From the NCBI GenBank assembly GCA_943736015.1, contig OX031064.1:30875361-30939360 (forward strand): DNA of 64,000 nt. The letters are read 5' to 3'. The number at the start of each line of letters is the position of its first letter. Position 1 is the stretch's first letter. Shown here in pieces: positions 1 through 11,867 of this stretch. Position numbers and translations under genes: made by a program. The notes below the pieces were generated by a model. The model did not search any database. It saw nothing but the letters and a program-made list of their open reading frames with translations, and was not told the origin of the DNA. Origin of the DNA: Tridacna crocea. Taxonomy: Eukaryota; Mollusca; Bivalvia; Cardiida; Cardiidae.

Positions 1-119
1 TATCTCGATCTACACCATCCGCAAAAAAAAAAAAAAGGAAAAAAATCTTTGCTGTGCACAGCATATAAAAGGATTAAAAGATTATTTTTTTTAAATTCTG
101 ATCTTAATCTCTACCATCT

Positions 120-122
<3 letters not shown>

Positions 123-182
<60 letters not shown>
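123..182. repeat. (AG)n microsatellite
   Basis: About 30 uninterrupted AG units. Confidence 0.99.
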
Positions 183-184
<2 letters not shown>

Positions 185-1462
185 AAAGTATTGAAAGTAC
201 TGACAGACGATTATTCTAGTACAAACTGTACATACCGTCCCTTACTGACGCTTATCAGAATGACTGTAAATCACCATTACACAGAACGCCACCCATCAAA
301 AGGTTTATTTGATTTGAATCCCCCTTTCAGCAGTTTACAACAAGCCGAATTATTATGTAAATACCTTCAGATATGACAAAGATATAATAAAATGCCAGAA
401 TTTTTGCATGCCTTGATCATAATCATCCTATATAGCCTGTATATCTGTTTTTCATTTATTCTCCGCGCATGACCTTTGAGCAATGGATCGAGAAGAAGGC
501 AGACCTTTACAACTAGTTCAATAAACATTATTCTAGACAATGATTTTCAAAATAACACTGTCAAAAAAACCAATATGCCAGAGGCTCCAGGCCTTGATAT
601 TTAAAAGCTTGGCTAAATTAACTAAATTTGCATCGCAAAACATGAAGGTGTTTGAATTTTTTTGTTGATCTACAGGAGCATTTTTTTTGTTATAATTTTA
701 CAATCAAACGGTTGCGCGATGAACATATCGACTAGCACAGAAATCCTTATATTTCTTTTTCTGATACTTGATAAATACACGAGTAAACAAGGATTGATCT
801 TAAATTTGGTAAAGATACACATTCAAAGTATCAAATATTGATGGAGATTAAGGAGCCAGTTAAAAGTTTAAAAATGTAATTTGTTCAATACTTTAAAAAA
901 AAAGTTGGAACAAACACGAAAGTGCGAACAAGTCCACAGACGAAAAAGTCTGTTTCCGGAACCAGGCACCAGCTGAACCGGAAACTAGACTACGTTGTCT
1001 GCGCATGTCATATTCTTCGAAGACTATTTATAGAATGCCATCTAGCGGGAGATAATGACTAGACTAGGCATAATTTAGCTGCACGTGCGTAAACCGACCT
1101 ACCTTTTCGTTGATAAGGTCAAATAGATCTATTTTAACATCCAAATATGGACAGAATGAGCCAGAATGAAAGGTATGCAAACCTGTCATGAATCGATAGA
1201 GAATTAAGGATGGAAAGTACAGGGGAGGTAGATTGAAACAGAAAGGAAAATGCGTTTTTCCCCAACCCCACCTTTCAGATATTCGCTATCGAGCTTGTTC
1301 GTTCCACATGTGGTTCATACCCGGACTTGTCCATTCCACATCATCGCACCTTACTTTATTGGCCAAGATGAACGTTAAGTTAAAAAGAAAGGTCAGAAAA
1401 TCAAGAAACTTTACAGAACTTGTTATTCGTATTTTTTTCCAACACTGATAGTGATAGACCTA
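183..1462. other. no gene seen
   Basis: AT-rich sequence with short frames only. No family resemblance to other parts of the window was found. Confidence 0.5.
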
Positions 1463-3132
1463 AATTATCTGGCATAATACCGTAAAACGCCCCGCCATAA
1501 ATCGCGAAAACCCATGAAAATCAAAATTGTGTGCTACAAAATTGCAAATGGTTTAGGGATTCATTTCGTATACATTAATTACAATATTTTTCAACGGAAT
1601 GAAGCTGAAAATTTCATTAAAAAAAGAAATTTAAACCCAAAAAATCAACGCCACATGTAGAGCAATGTCTCCTAACTTCGACCCTCTCCTATCATCGACA
1701 CTGCAGCCTTTCTCTGTTTACATATAATTATTATGTCATCTAATTACATCGGGAAGTTTAATAATGATGTCACACATGTTTTACTTCGTCGGTGCTATTT
1801 TGGAATGTGTATAAACAAGAAAAGAAAAATTTTGCGTTTTTGTCGGCGTTCTTACAGACCTGGCTAAGGTGACATGATTTTTTATAGGTACACCATGTTG
1901 TAAATCAAGCTGTAAAACATGCATTATTGAATTTTTTCGGATGTAAATGTCCTGTTATACCTCTGTCCACTTGTTTTAAGTTATAACCACGCTCTGTTTG
2001 GCAAATATTGAGGGTGTTGATAATAGGTTATGGTATTAACATCACTTTCCTATTATCGACACCCCTCTGTGACATATGTCCAGTATGGTGCAAGGGAGAC
2101 CGGCATCCGTCCTGTTGGGTTATATGTGAAATATGCGATACACGGTGGCGTTTCATGTGCCCATATCGCCCAGAATACGAGCTACCATATGAGGATGAAA
2201 GGGAAAAATGTGAATTTGTCTGTCCAATGTGTCACTGATTTGAGTATCAGTGGAGATTTCTTCCCATCAAAAGTGTAAAGTATTACCTTGCTTCAGCTAG
2301 GCCTCATTTTACTACGGTAGTTACGAACAAAATTTGTCTAAGTTTTATGTAAGCATATCATAGCACTGGTTTTAATCTGAGCAGCACCAGGAGATAACTA
2401 TCATGATTATTTAAAAAAAAACTATTGCGACAAATCAAAGTTTCCTGGAAATTGTATCTATTCATCTTATGTAGGTCAAACTTTCAGGAAACTTTGTCAC
2501 AATAGTTTTCAAAAGTAGGCTAAGCATGATAGTTGTCTCGTATCTTGTGACAGAAATGTGTCGCCAGACTGTAGTTGCGCAAATTTGTACGTAATTATAT
2601 TAATTAAACAGGGCCCTGGCAGGAAACATTTTTGTTAAAAGATGTTTCAATGAGGTAGAACGGCTGTTTAAATACAATTGAACTTTGTTTTGGAATTAAC
2701 GTAAATTACTGATCTAGCTCTTTACCTGACGGCAAAATTTTGGACTAGACTGACTTGAAAGCATTTGTAGGCTACAAAATCATGAAATAAATGATGATGG
2801 AAAGGGTTTAAACTGTTTTGTAAAGAATTCTTGTGGGTGTCGATAATAGAAGTTGAATGGTGTCGATGATAGGAACCTTTTTTGAATTCCACAAAATTGA
2901 GTGTAGCTGTTTCAAGGCATTTCATTGGATGAGTTTTCTTCGTATGAACCTTGTCATGGCATGAAATATCCAATGAAATCTTGCTTTATAAACAAGGTTG
3001 TTTTCCGATCGGAAAAACGTATTGTGTGCCGAAATTCACGTTGGAGTGCTTAACGTGTCGATAATAGGGTACCTTGCTCTATGCATTGACTGTATAGCTG
3101 AGGGGCGTTTTACGGTATTATGCCAATTATCT
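1463..3132. mobile_element. complete DNA transposon, 23-bp TIR, 8-bp TSD
   Basis: Perfect 23-bp terminal inverted repeats at 1471-1493 (GGCATAATACCGTAAAACGC...) and 3102-3124. They are flanked by an exact 8-bp direct repeat AATTATCT at 1463-1470 and 3125-3132. Inside are several copies of a 'CGATAATAGG' motif in both orientations (near 1690, 2010, 2050, 2835, 2860 and 3056). There is also an imperfect ~60-bp-arm inverted repeat around 2390-2545 and a small zinc-finger-like ORF. An 8-bp duplication is usual for hAT, P, Merlin and KDZ/Zisupton transposons; the ends do not start with the hAT/P-like CA. No transposase is recognisable, so it is probably non-autonomous. Superfamily left open. Confidence 0.85.
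2008..2238 (+). CDS. PHD-like zinc-finger ORF in transposon
   Basis: A 76-codon ORF inside the 1471-3124 transposon. Cys pairs are arranged CDICPVWC ... WVICEICDTRWRFMC ... FVCPMC then H and stop. Spacing of the second half (W-V-x-C-x2-C-x7-C ... F-x-C-P-x-C) matches the core of PHD-type fingers, except that the usual His ligand two residues after the aromatic is Arg. It may be the last exon of a longer protein, a relic of a transposon-encoded DNA- or chromatin-binding domain, or a chance Cys-rich frame. No start signal or upstream exon can be verified. Confidence 0.35.
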   Translation: MRVLIIGYGINITFLLSTPLCDICPVWCKGDRHPSCWVICEICDTRWRFMCPYRPEYELPYEDEREKCEFVCPMCH

Positions 3133-3298
3133 CTTCTGAACTTCGCAGTATGCAACATACGCTCCAGGATTCTTTGACTTTTGTTTACTTCTTGAAACGT
3201 GGATTATACATTATTGTGCCACACATATTGTGCCATCGCTTCCAACAGAACTCATATCTAGGGTTCATTCTAGTGCCCAGGTGCCATTTGTGCATATT

Positions 3299-3565
3299 TT
3301 AACCCTTTCCCAAACAATCCCAGGTTTTTACGGGTCTGGAATAGCCTTTTGAAAACATTGTGGGAGAAGGAGAAAATGCTGGTAACCAGCATTTTCTCCT
3401 TTTCACACAATGTTTTCTACCCTATCATAGACAGAAATCATCTTTACAGCAAGAGTTGAATTGTTTTTACTGGTCTGGAATAGTCTTTACAGGAAAACTT
3501 GAATTGTCTGCAAATGCTTTCAGTTTTTGTCTAGTCCAAAAGTTTGTAGTTTGGTAAAGGGTTAA
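3299..3565 (+). mobile_element. hpPB MITE (TTAA-flanked, hairpin core)
   Basis: TTAA at both ends, ends CCCTTTCCCAAAC / GTTTGGTAAAGGG. The 67-nt palindrome (GAAAACATTGTGGGA...TGTTTTC) is at 3351-3417 with central GGTAACC. The right arm contains an extra ~40-bp internal duplication ('GTCTGGAATAG' twice). It shares a diverged arm with the copy at 32057, so these two form a subgroup. The right TTAA is also the left edge of the Helentron-like element. Confidence 0.9.
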
Positions 3566-4230
3566 GCTCACCTGAGCACAAAGTGCCCAAGGTGAGCTTT
3601 TGTGAATGTGCTGTGTCCGATGTGTGTGGTCCGTAGCCAACTTGTACTAGATCTATGTGTATGCTCTAGAGGCCACATTTTCAGTCTAATACTTGTGAAA
3701 CTTGGTCAGAATGTTTGCCTTGATAATATCTCAGATGAGTTCAAAAATGTGTCATGTGTATTTAAAAACTAGGTTGCTAGGTCAAATCTCAGATGATTCC
3801 GAAAACAGGTGGATTTTGGATCGGACCGTCACCAGGTCAAATTATAAGAAAAAACTTGTTTTCAATTGTAAAGCCACAATTTTAAATCATGACTTATCAA
3901 AGTTGGTTAGAGTAGTTTGTCTTTATATCTTTGACAAGCTTGAAAAAGGGCAAAATTAGTTGAAAAACTAGGTCACATAATAAATCTTTGAAATAACTTG
4001 TGTACACTCTAGAGGCTACATTTTCTATCCAGTACTTATGAAAATGAAGGCAGAATGTTTGTTTTGATGAAATTACATGTATGTATGTGTTTGAAAATTG
4101 GTCACATGGGGTTGAAAACTAAGTCACCAGGTCATCTCTTAGTTAAAGCTTGTGCATACTTTATGGACCGCATTTTCTGTTCATTACATGTAAAAGTTGG
4201 TCAGAATGTAGTGATTATTCTAGACCAGGC

Positions 4231-4287
4231 AAAAGGGCAGGGAGGCAGGAAAAAGGGGCAGGGAGGCAGGAAAAAGGGGCAGGGAGG
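4231..4287. repeat. 21-bp tandem repeat
   Basis: About 2.7 copies of a GGGCAGGGAGGCAGGAAAAA-type unit. Confidence 0.9.
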
Positions 4288-4528
4288 AACATTGCCTTGT
4301 TGAATGACTTCTCATATCAGATAAAGGCAAATCAGTGTCCTTCACTCTTTGAAACAAGTTCTAACTATAACTTTGGATATGAATTGCATATTAAAGAAAA
4401 GAATATTAAAGAAAAGAATAAGAAAAGATTCTTATCAACTCATAGACTGAAAGCAGCACAATCTGACTATACAGGTTTTGATTGCCATGTAATTTATGAT
4501 CCCATGATGCACTGTCACACCTAGCTTT

Positions 4529-4878
4529 AAAGTAGTAGACCCGTAACACTTCTGGTGTAGCATGGAATAAAAGTTCTTGATAGTTGATAAATACGGATTT
4601 ATACAGATAAAATACTTATGCATATTTTTGACTGACTAGAAATGCCTTTGATGTCTCTTAAAAACAATTGTTGATACATTTGTTAGTTTTCAGAAAAGGG
4701 AGGTAATTATTAATTTGCTTTGTAATGAGAGTACAATGGTTTTGGATTTATAAATAATAATTCTAGGAAAAAGGAAAAATTGGCTCGATTTAAGTAGTAC
4801 AATAATACTCATTTTAGCAAATTTTGTAGGATAATAATATTGTGGAAATAGCTATTTTCTCTTACAGGTCCACTACCT
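4529..4878. mobile_element. AT-rich MITE, family E
   Basis: About 350 bp, homologous end to end with 33472-33862. Ends are inverted relative to each other (AGTAGACCCGTAA at the left, TTACAGGTCCACTACC at the right). Confidence 0.7.
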
Positions 4879-6234
4879 AACTTCTCGTCAGATAACAAAA
4901 AATGTCAAGAGTAATTATAAAAAAAAAAACCCTGCTCCTCAGCTGTTTTAAGGAATGACAATAATTTTGATTAGAAAGAAAAAAATTAAAAAAAACTTAA
5001 TTATTACATAGAAAGAATTACAAAATGTTTAGGCAGGCCTACTGATGGAGTAGTGTACTACTGCATAGCCATTCTATAAATAGACTGCTAAAAATAGAAC
5101 ACTGCAACACTGATTTTGCTTTAAAAAAATTGCCGATGCTTGAATAGCAAACATCGAGTATTTTCAAGATAGTTGGCAACTTTGGTTTACCATCCATACT
5201 TGTAATTTATGCAAAAAATATACGAAATGATGATCTCCAGCTGCAGTAACAGTTAATTCAGCTTTATTTTAAAACTATTCAAGTATTCATAAATTTCACT
5301 GATTGTGTGACGTCATTTAAAGAAATTAGCAGACGTTAAAGTACCTGTGGGGGGAAAAAGTCAGGGTTTCGAGGGATAAAGGGATGGTTTAGCAAGTTAA
5401 TGACAGAGAAGGATTATAACCCTGCTGTCCTGTCTTAACTGACAAAGTTGATAAAGGATAATTAGTGTCACCCTTAGTCTTAGATTGGCTGTATTTCATG
5501 AATATAGTCAGGTCGGAAGAAATTTATGGCGACTTTTTGTGACTGTGCAAGCTTGACGAGACGGAGCCGAGACACTGAAGATGAGTTTTTTGCCCATGTA
5601 GCCCGGTGGTTTGTTCTGAAACCAGAACAATACACGAACAAGTTTTGTATGTATTTGATAAGGGTAACAGGGCGGGTGTTCACAGATTCGAGGGCAGAAG
5701 GGCGGAGTGAAAAAGGGGCAGGGCGGCGCGCCCTGCTATTCCGCTCTAGAATTAACACTAGAATGTGTATAGATGATAACTCCAAAGAGTTTGAAAATGG
5801 ATAAAATACAGGGGCATGATCAGGTCAAAGCTTTGTAAGTTCTTTTATGCACTGTATGGGCTATATTTTCTGTCCAACACTCATGAACGCTTGTCAGAAT
5901 GTTTGTTTTGATATTAAAATCTGCAACAAGTTGGAAAATGGATTGTATTGGGCTAAAAAGTGGGTAACTGAGACAAATTCTAGGAAAAAAAAAGCTTGTA
6001 TACACTCTAGAAGCTACATTTTCAGCCCAATACTTTGATTGTTTTGTTGAATCATTATCATAATATCTTGGAAGAGATGGGTCATGTTTGGTCAATAAGG
6101 CTCAGGTGAGCGACCTCAGGGCCATCAAACCCCTCTTGTTTCAGAGTTGTTTAGTTTTGCTGCCATTATGGCACTCAAAAGTTATTGGAATCTGCAGGAA
6201 TTTATTACCATTTTTGAAATGGGTCTATTTCAAT

Positions 6235-6305
6235 CTTTACCAAATAGCAAAATTTTAGACTAGTCCAAATTGAAAGCACTTGTAGACAACAAAATAAACA
6301 TAACT
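6235..6305 (-). mobile_element. hpPB fragment
   Basis: Only the long arm is left (TTTACCAAATAGC...GCACTTGTAGACAAC...). It is cut off where the inverted copy of the AAGGTGG element starts. Confidence 0.7.
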
Positions 6306-6313
6306 CAAAAATT

Positions 6314-6450
6314 GAAATTTTCACATCACACCAAATTAAAATGTATGTATATCACTGAAATTCATATGAAAAAACAATGTAAATCATTACTACCGGTAAT
6401 TAAGAATCATAAAATTACAAAAAAAAAATTTTTTTTGATGGTATTCCCTT
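6314..6450 (-). mobile_element. AAGGTGG element, inverted end fragment
   Basis: Reverse complement of 7093-7217 (shared landmarks TTTTCACATC, AATTAAGAATCATAAAATTA and GGTATTCC). It forms a large inverted repeat with the copy to its right. Confidence 0.8.
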
Positions 6451-6690
6451 AAAGGTGGCCCTTCAGATTTTGGGACGAAAATCTTACAAAAGTACAAAAT
6501 ATCATCCATATACTCCCAAAGCCTTTTAACTTGCGTTCATAAAACCCCACTAGTCGAAAACCATCTGACAACTCCAGAAATTAGAGATTTACTACGGCAC
6601 AGGTTGACACCAATGGGAGACACATTCTATATTTAGATGATTTTTGTATATCTGTAAAATTTTCGTCCTAAAATCTGAAAGGCAACCTTT
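6451..6690 (+). mobile_element. AAGGTGG element, short form with ~33-bp TIR
   Basis: Starts TTAAAGGTGGCCCTTCAG and ends with the inverse (CTGAAAGGCAACCTTTAA). Both termini also carry TTTTGGGACGAAAAT or its complement. 240 bp. Confidence 0.75.
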
Positions 6691-7232
6691 AAAGGTGGCC
6701 CTTCAGTTTTTGGGACGAAAATTTGACAAAAATGCAAAAAAATCATCCTTTTACTCCCAAAGCCTTTTAATTTGCATTCATAAAACTCCGGCAGTCGAAA
6801 ACCATCCGATAACATGAGAAATTAGATATTTAGTACGGACTAGCTTGACACCAACGGGAGACACATTCTATTTTTAGATTATCAATTCTCTCATTTAAAT
6901 ACAGGAAAATACAGACAAAGTTTCAAACATCCGTCCGAAGAAGACATTGTGGGTAATAATTATTACATGTTTGTTATGTAATGGAATTTAAGCGTTTTTA
7001 GTCATGTGCCAGTGACTTGAGATCCCCACAATGCTTTATTGGTTTTTGGCGCGAAATCTAAAAATAGCTTAAGAGGCTACGTAGCCTTTTAAAGGAATAC
7101 CATAAAAAAAAATTGTTTTTGTAATTTTATGATTCTTAATTATTGATCATTTGTACTGCTTTTTCATATAGATTTCAGTGATATATATATTTTTTAATTT
7201 GGTGCGATGTGAAAATTCTAAATATCCACCTT
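6691..7232 (+). mobile_element. AAGGTGG element, full copy
   Basis: 542 bp from AAGGTGGCCCTTCAG to AATATCCACCTT. Same order of landmarks as the copy beginning at 8237, but without the insertion there, so this copy supplies the empty site. Confidence 0.85.
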
Positions 7233-7639
7233 GGAGAAACAAATCTCGTATTTGAGCAGCATTAATTTTGTTTTTTCACAATTTCTCTCAATTATTAGAA
7301 CATTAGTTACAACAATACTTGTTGTCTGGTAGAGTTTATTTACTGTTACAGGTATACTGTCTTAATATATACTTACAGGACTGGTGACATGGTGTACAGA
7401 TTTCCAGATTTGTTATCTAGAGGTAATTGGATTGTTCCTTACAGGCAGCAATGGTGTACATGACTGTATCAAGGGGAATGACGCAACAAAGCCCTAGGCT
7501 CGGCCTGATGAAACCCAGAAGCAGATGAACAAGTTAGCCATTGCCATGATGTAACTGCTATACTGCTGAAAGTGGTGTAAAACACTAGATGTAGACAAAT
7601 CTGTGGCTGGTTGAAGATGAAGGTTGGACAGAGGTACAT

Positions 7640-8236
7640 GTACAAACTTTTTACAAAATAATCACAGTTGTCTCAGTGCTCATGCATCGAAATGTAGGTG
7701 GTGTCCCTCTTGCATCTGCGCGTGCGTGCATCTGTCATGTGCATGCGTTAACTTTTATTTCAAACATTTTCTTCTCTGAAAGTACCTATCCAATTTTGAT
7801 GAAACTTCACAGAAATGATCCTGACATGGTCCTTCTCAGAATTCCATGAAAGAATTATATTCCTTCAAAAACTCTGGTTGCCATGGTAAAATAACTGAAA
7901 AATATAAAATATTTTTATAAAATATTAAAAATTTGTCTGAAACCATAGGACCTGGGGCTACCAAATTTGGCATGTAGCTTTATCTAGTGGACCTCTACCA
8001 AGTTCCTGCAAATAATAGCCCTGGGGTCAAAATTGGCCCCACCCCAGGGGCCACAAGTTTTATATGAGCTTATATAGGGAAAACTTTAAAACCCTTCAGG
8101 TACCTAGCCATAGGGCCTGGGGCTACCAAATTTGGCATGTATCTTTATCAAGTGATTGTCTACCAAGAGTGCCCAAATGATAATCCAGGGGTCAATTTGG
8201 ACCGGCCCCAGGGGTCACAAGTTTTATATGGGCTTA
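7640..8236 (+). mobile_element. older Helentron-like element, left part
   Basis: Contains tandem segments with 'GGCCTGGGGCTACCAAATTT' and 'GGGGTCACAAGTTTTATATG' landmarks. It resumes at 10339 after the nested insertion and ends near 11056 with AGCGATACAGAGC...GGCCCTCCTG, a worn version of the family tail. The 5' head is not recognisable. Confidence 0.55.
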
Positions 8237-10338
8237 AAGGTGGCCCTTCAGACTTTGGGACGAAAATTTGACAAAAATGCAAAAAAGTCATCCTTAAACT
8301 CTCAAAGCCTTTCAATTTGCATTCATAAAACCCCGGTAGTCGAAAACCATCCAATAACAGGAAAAATTAGAGCTTTATTACGGACCAGGTTGACACCAAC
8401 GGGAGACACGTTCTATTTTTAGATTATCAATTCTCTCATTTAAATACAGGAATACACAGACGAAGTTTCAAATATCCGTCCGAAGAGGACATTATGGAAA
8501 ATAATTATTACATATTTGTTATGTAATGCAATTTAAGCGTTATTAGTCACATGCCAGTCACTTGAAATTCCCACAATGCTTTATTGATTTTTGGCGTGAA
8601 ATCTAAAAATAGCTTAAGAGGCTATGTAGCCTTTTAAGGGAATACCATCAAAAAAAATTTTTTTTTTGTAATTTTATGATTCTTAATTATTGATGATTTG
8701 TATTGTTTTTTTTTTTAAGCTCACCTGAGCACAACGTGCTCACTGGGAGCTTTTAGGGTCACAATGTGTCCGTCGTCCGTCGTCCGTCGCCCGTCGTCAA
8801 CAATTCTTTAAACATCAACTCCTCCTAAACCGCTGGGCCAATTTGGACCAAACTTGGCAGGAATGTTCCTTGGCAGGTCCTCTTCAAAAATTGTTCACAG
8901 AATTTAATTCCGTCAAAAACTCTGGTTGCCATGGCAATGAAATGGAATTTTTTAGCAAATTCTTTAAAAATCTTCTCCTCTGAAACCGCTGGTCGGATTT
9001 TGAAATAATTTCACAGATATGTTCCTTGGGTGACCCTTTTCAAAAATTGTTTGTGAAATTTTGATCCGTCAAAAATTGTTGCTCTGGTGAATGGGGGCTA
9101 CTTGCACTATACAGAGGTGAAGGAATTCTTTAAAAATCTCCTCCTCTGAAACTGCTGGTCGGATTTTGAAATAATTTTACAGATATGTTCCTTGGGTGAC
9201 CCTTTTCAAAAAGTGTTCGTGAAATTTTGATCCGTCAAAAAATGTGGCTCTGGTGAATGGGGGCTACTTGCACTATACAGAAATGAAGGAATTCTTTAAA
9301 AATCTTCTTCTCTGAAACCGCTGGTCAGATTTTGAAATTATTTCACAGAGCTGTACCTTGGGTGACCCTTTTCAGAAAATGTTCGCAAAATTTTGATCCG
9401 TCGAGAAACATGGCTCTGGTGAATTGGGACTACTAGCACTATAGGGAAATGAGGAAATTCTTAAAAATTTTTCTTCTCTGAAACCGCTGGTCAGATTTTG
9501 AAATAATTTCTCAGGGATGTTCCTTTAGTGACCCTTTTCAAAAACTGTTCACAAAATTTTGATCCGTCAAGAAACACAGCTCTGGTGAATGGGGGCTACT
9601 TGCACTATAGGGAAATGAAGAAATTCTTAAAAATTCTTCTTCTCTGAAACGGCTGGACAGATTTTGAAATGATTTCACAGAGGTGATCATTGGGTGACCC
9701 TTTTCAAAAATTGTTCACAAAAATTTGATTCTTCGAGAAGCTTGCTCTGGTGAATGGGGGCTACTTGCACTATATGGAATGAAGAAATTCTTGAAAATTC
9801 TTTTTCTCTGAAACCCCTAGTCAGATTTTAAAATAATCTGACAGAGATGTTCCTTGGGTGAGCCTTACTCTTGTGAATGGGAGCTACTTGCACTATATGG
9901 ACATGATGAAATTCTTGAAAATTCTCTTTCTCTGAAACCCCTGGTCAGATTTTAAAAGAAATTTTCCGAAATGTTCCTTGGGTGACCCTTTTCAAAACTT
10001 GATTGTAAATTTTGATCCATGAAGAAACATGGCGCTCGTGGATGGGGGATACTTGCTTTTATACAGAAATGAAGAATTCTTAAAAATTCTTCTTTTTGAA
10101 ACTGATGGTCAGATTTCGAAATGAATTTTACAGGTGACCTTTTGAAAATTGCTTGCAAAATTATAAAATTGGTTCCAATGTTTCAATACCTCAAAAAAAA
10201 AAAAAAAATAGGCTATGGTCATCTCAAAAATTTAGGTGAGCGATCCAGGGCCATCTTGGCCCTCTTGTTTCATATAGATTTCAATGATAGATATATTTTT
10301 TACTTAAGTGTGATGTGAAAATTCTAAATACCCACCTT
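8237..10338 (+). mobile_element. AAGGTGG element carrying a Helentron-like insertion
   Basis: Outer pieces 8237-8717 and 10271-10338 together make ~549 bp, matching the uninterrupted copy (542 bp). The termini AAGGTGG/CCACCTT are bordered by TA on both sides. The site before insertion is seen at 8070 ('GAGCTTATATAGGG'). Confidence 0.85.
8718..10270 (+). mobile_element. Helentron-like element with 166-bp repeats
   Basis: Head AGCTCACCTGAGCACAACGT, then TCCGTC triplet-like repeats, then about six tandem units of ~166 bp (landmark TTGGGTGACCCTTTTCAAAA at 9026, 9192, 9358 and on). The tail is AGGTGAGCGATCCAGGGCCA...CTCTTG with a hairpin. It sits in a T-run. Known oyster Helentron non-autonomous elements carry satellite-like repeats in the same way. 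Confidence 0.8.
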
Positions 10339-11056
10339 TAAATAGGGAAAAGTTGAAACATGTTCTTGTACCAAGCCATTAGGCCTAGGGCTACTCAATT
10401 TTGCATCTAGCCTCATCAAATGGTTGTCTACCAAAGGTGCCCAAATTATAGCCCTTGGATTAAATTTCCCCGTCCTGGGGGTCACAAGTTTTACATGGGC
10501 TCATATTGGGACATTTTTAGAAGTCTACATGTATCTAGCTATAAGGTCTAGGGCTACCAAATTTTGCATCTAGCTTTGTATAGTGGGCCTGACCAGGAGG
10601 GCCCAAATTATAGCCTTGGGGTCAAGTTTGTCCCCACACCAGGGGTCACAAGTCTTACATGGGCTTTTGTGGTGAAAACTTTCTAAGTCATACTGTTACT
10701 CACCATAGTAAAGAGCAGGGCTACTAAATTTAGCCCTGTCTCATGGGTTTCATGTTTTACAGGGCCTTTTATTTAGAAAACTTTGAAAATCTTCTTGTTT
10801 ATAACCACACATTCTAGACGTATATTATTTGGTAAGGCCCTTTTTCACGTGGACCTCCACCAGGATTCAAGTAATTTTAGCTTTGCAGTCAGAATTGGCT
10901 TTGCCCAGGGTCACAACTTTCTCGTAGGATTTTATAGAAAAAATTTGGTATGTCTTAAGTTTGAAACCAATTGGCCAAATATTGTAATGTTTGGTTTGTA
11001 GTGTTTTTACTTATTAGCCAGTGGAGCGATACAGAGCTATCATGGCCCTCCTGTTC
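10339..11056 (+). mobile_element. older Helentron-like element, right part
   Basis: Continues the element broken at 8236. It carries further copies of the 'GGGCTACCAAATTTTGCATC' unit and ends in a degraded tail hairpin. Confidence 0.55.
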
Positions 11057-11334
11057 ATTTAAACAAGGAATGTATGTAAAAAAGTAGCTTTCAAAAGGTT
11101 TTGCATTTCCAGTTTTTCCTAACACAAAAAAAAACTTGAATTTTGAAAAAAAAAATCCTGGAGAAAAAGTCTGGAATTTTGCAAGCAGAAAGTTGTGGCA
11201 ACACCGATTCGTGTGGCAGTAATTCATAAATTTATGGAGATTAACATGTTATGCAGGACTTTCAAACGCGCTTTAGGAATGAAACATTTCAGAAAATGTC
11301 TGGTCTAATTGGTTACTAAAATTTAAGTGCATCT

Positions 11335-11640
11335 CATGGGCGGATCCAGAGGGGGGGGACCGGGGGTCCGGACCCCCCTTGGAATTTTGGCAAAAATGTG
11401 GTTATCGGATTCGTGAAATGGTACTCGTTTGATATTGCACAGCATTTATGTAAAATACAGTCAAATTTAAAACAAAAAAAGGTTCTAAATGTGAAGACCT
11501 CCTTGTGATTAGAACTGGAAACATTGACTTTTCTTGTAAACAGCTTACATCCACTGAAATCCGGAAACCAAAGTATCATATAATAAGACGAGTGCGTTTT
11601 TGGTGGGACCCCCCCTGAGAAAGATATCTGGATCCGTGCA
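11335..11640. mobile_element. 306-bp MITE with 7-bp TSD
   Basis: TGCATCT repeats at 11328-11334 and 11641-11647. Ends carry GGATCCAGA and G/C-rich tracts in inverted orientation (CGGATCCAGAGGGGGGG; CCCCCCTGAG...CTGGATCCG). The 103-codon frame across it is spurious. The duplication length is compatible with hAT-like mobilisation. Confidence 0.7.
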
Positions 11641-11867
11641 TGCATCTTGATGTACTATTGATAAAACCAACAAAATGTAGGGTCTGAAGCATTGCTACTG
11701 GAAAAATCACAGTGAACTTGAGAGGGTATGGTGTAAAGTAAATGTCCGAATGTGAAAAAGATCATCGTAGTGTCTCATTATTGAGACCACCAGGTCAGGC
11801 TGCTGTAAACATGCAGTGTGGTTGTGTATCTACAATGTATGCGAAGGCAACTATAGTTGTGAAGGGT

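Larger units (their letters stand above)
4216..5753. mobile_element. insertion inside Helentron-like element
   Basis: Splits the element around it. Its edges both read ATTCTAGA(C/G)C on opposite strands and both carry GGGCAGGG(A/C)GG sequence, suggesting short inverted ends. It holds a 21-bp tandem repeat (4231-4287) and an AT-rich MITE (4529-4878). Its 5526-5804 frame (92 codons) starts in a CpG-richer patch but lacks family resemblance. Confidence 0.4.
3562..6141 (+). mobile_element. Helentron-like non-autonomous element, interrupted
   Basis: Begins AGCTCACCTGAGCACAAAGT with a palindromic head and ends CTCAGGTGAGCGACCTCAGG...CCTCTTGTTT. The body around 3700-4210 resumes at about 5832 ('TTATGGACCGCATTTTCTG' versus 'TATGGGCTATATTTTCTG'), so an insertion occupies about 4211-5790. 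GCTCACCTGA near the start and TCAGGTGAGC near the end are 10-bp subterminal inverted repeats, as in Helentron/Helitron2 elements. Confidence 0.65.

Noticed and set aside
5526..5804. 92-codon frame starting MATFCDCASLTRR in a CpG-richer patch
   Set aside because: Lies inside an insertion within a Helentron-like element. No domain is recognised and no downstream exon joins in phase (candidates at 7380 and 7446 give stops).
7380..7500. Two short exon-like pieces with ACAG acceptors (7380-7423 and from 7446)
   Set aside because: They can be joined in phase but stop within 20 codons, have no upstream partner, and lie in repeat-rich sequence.
11334..11645. 103-codon minus-strand frame
   Set aside because: Spans the whole 306-bp MITE including its TIRs and target duplication.
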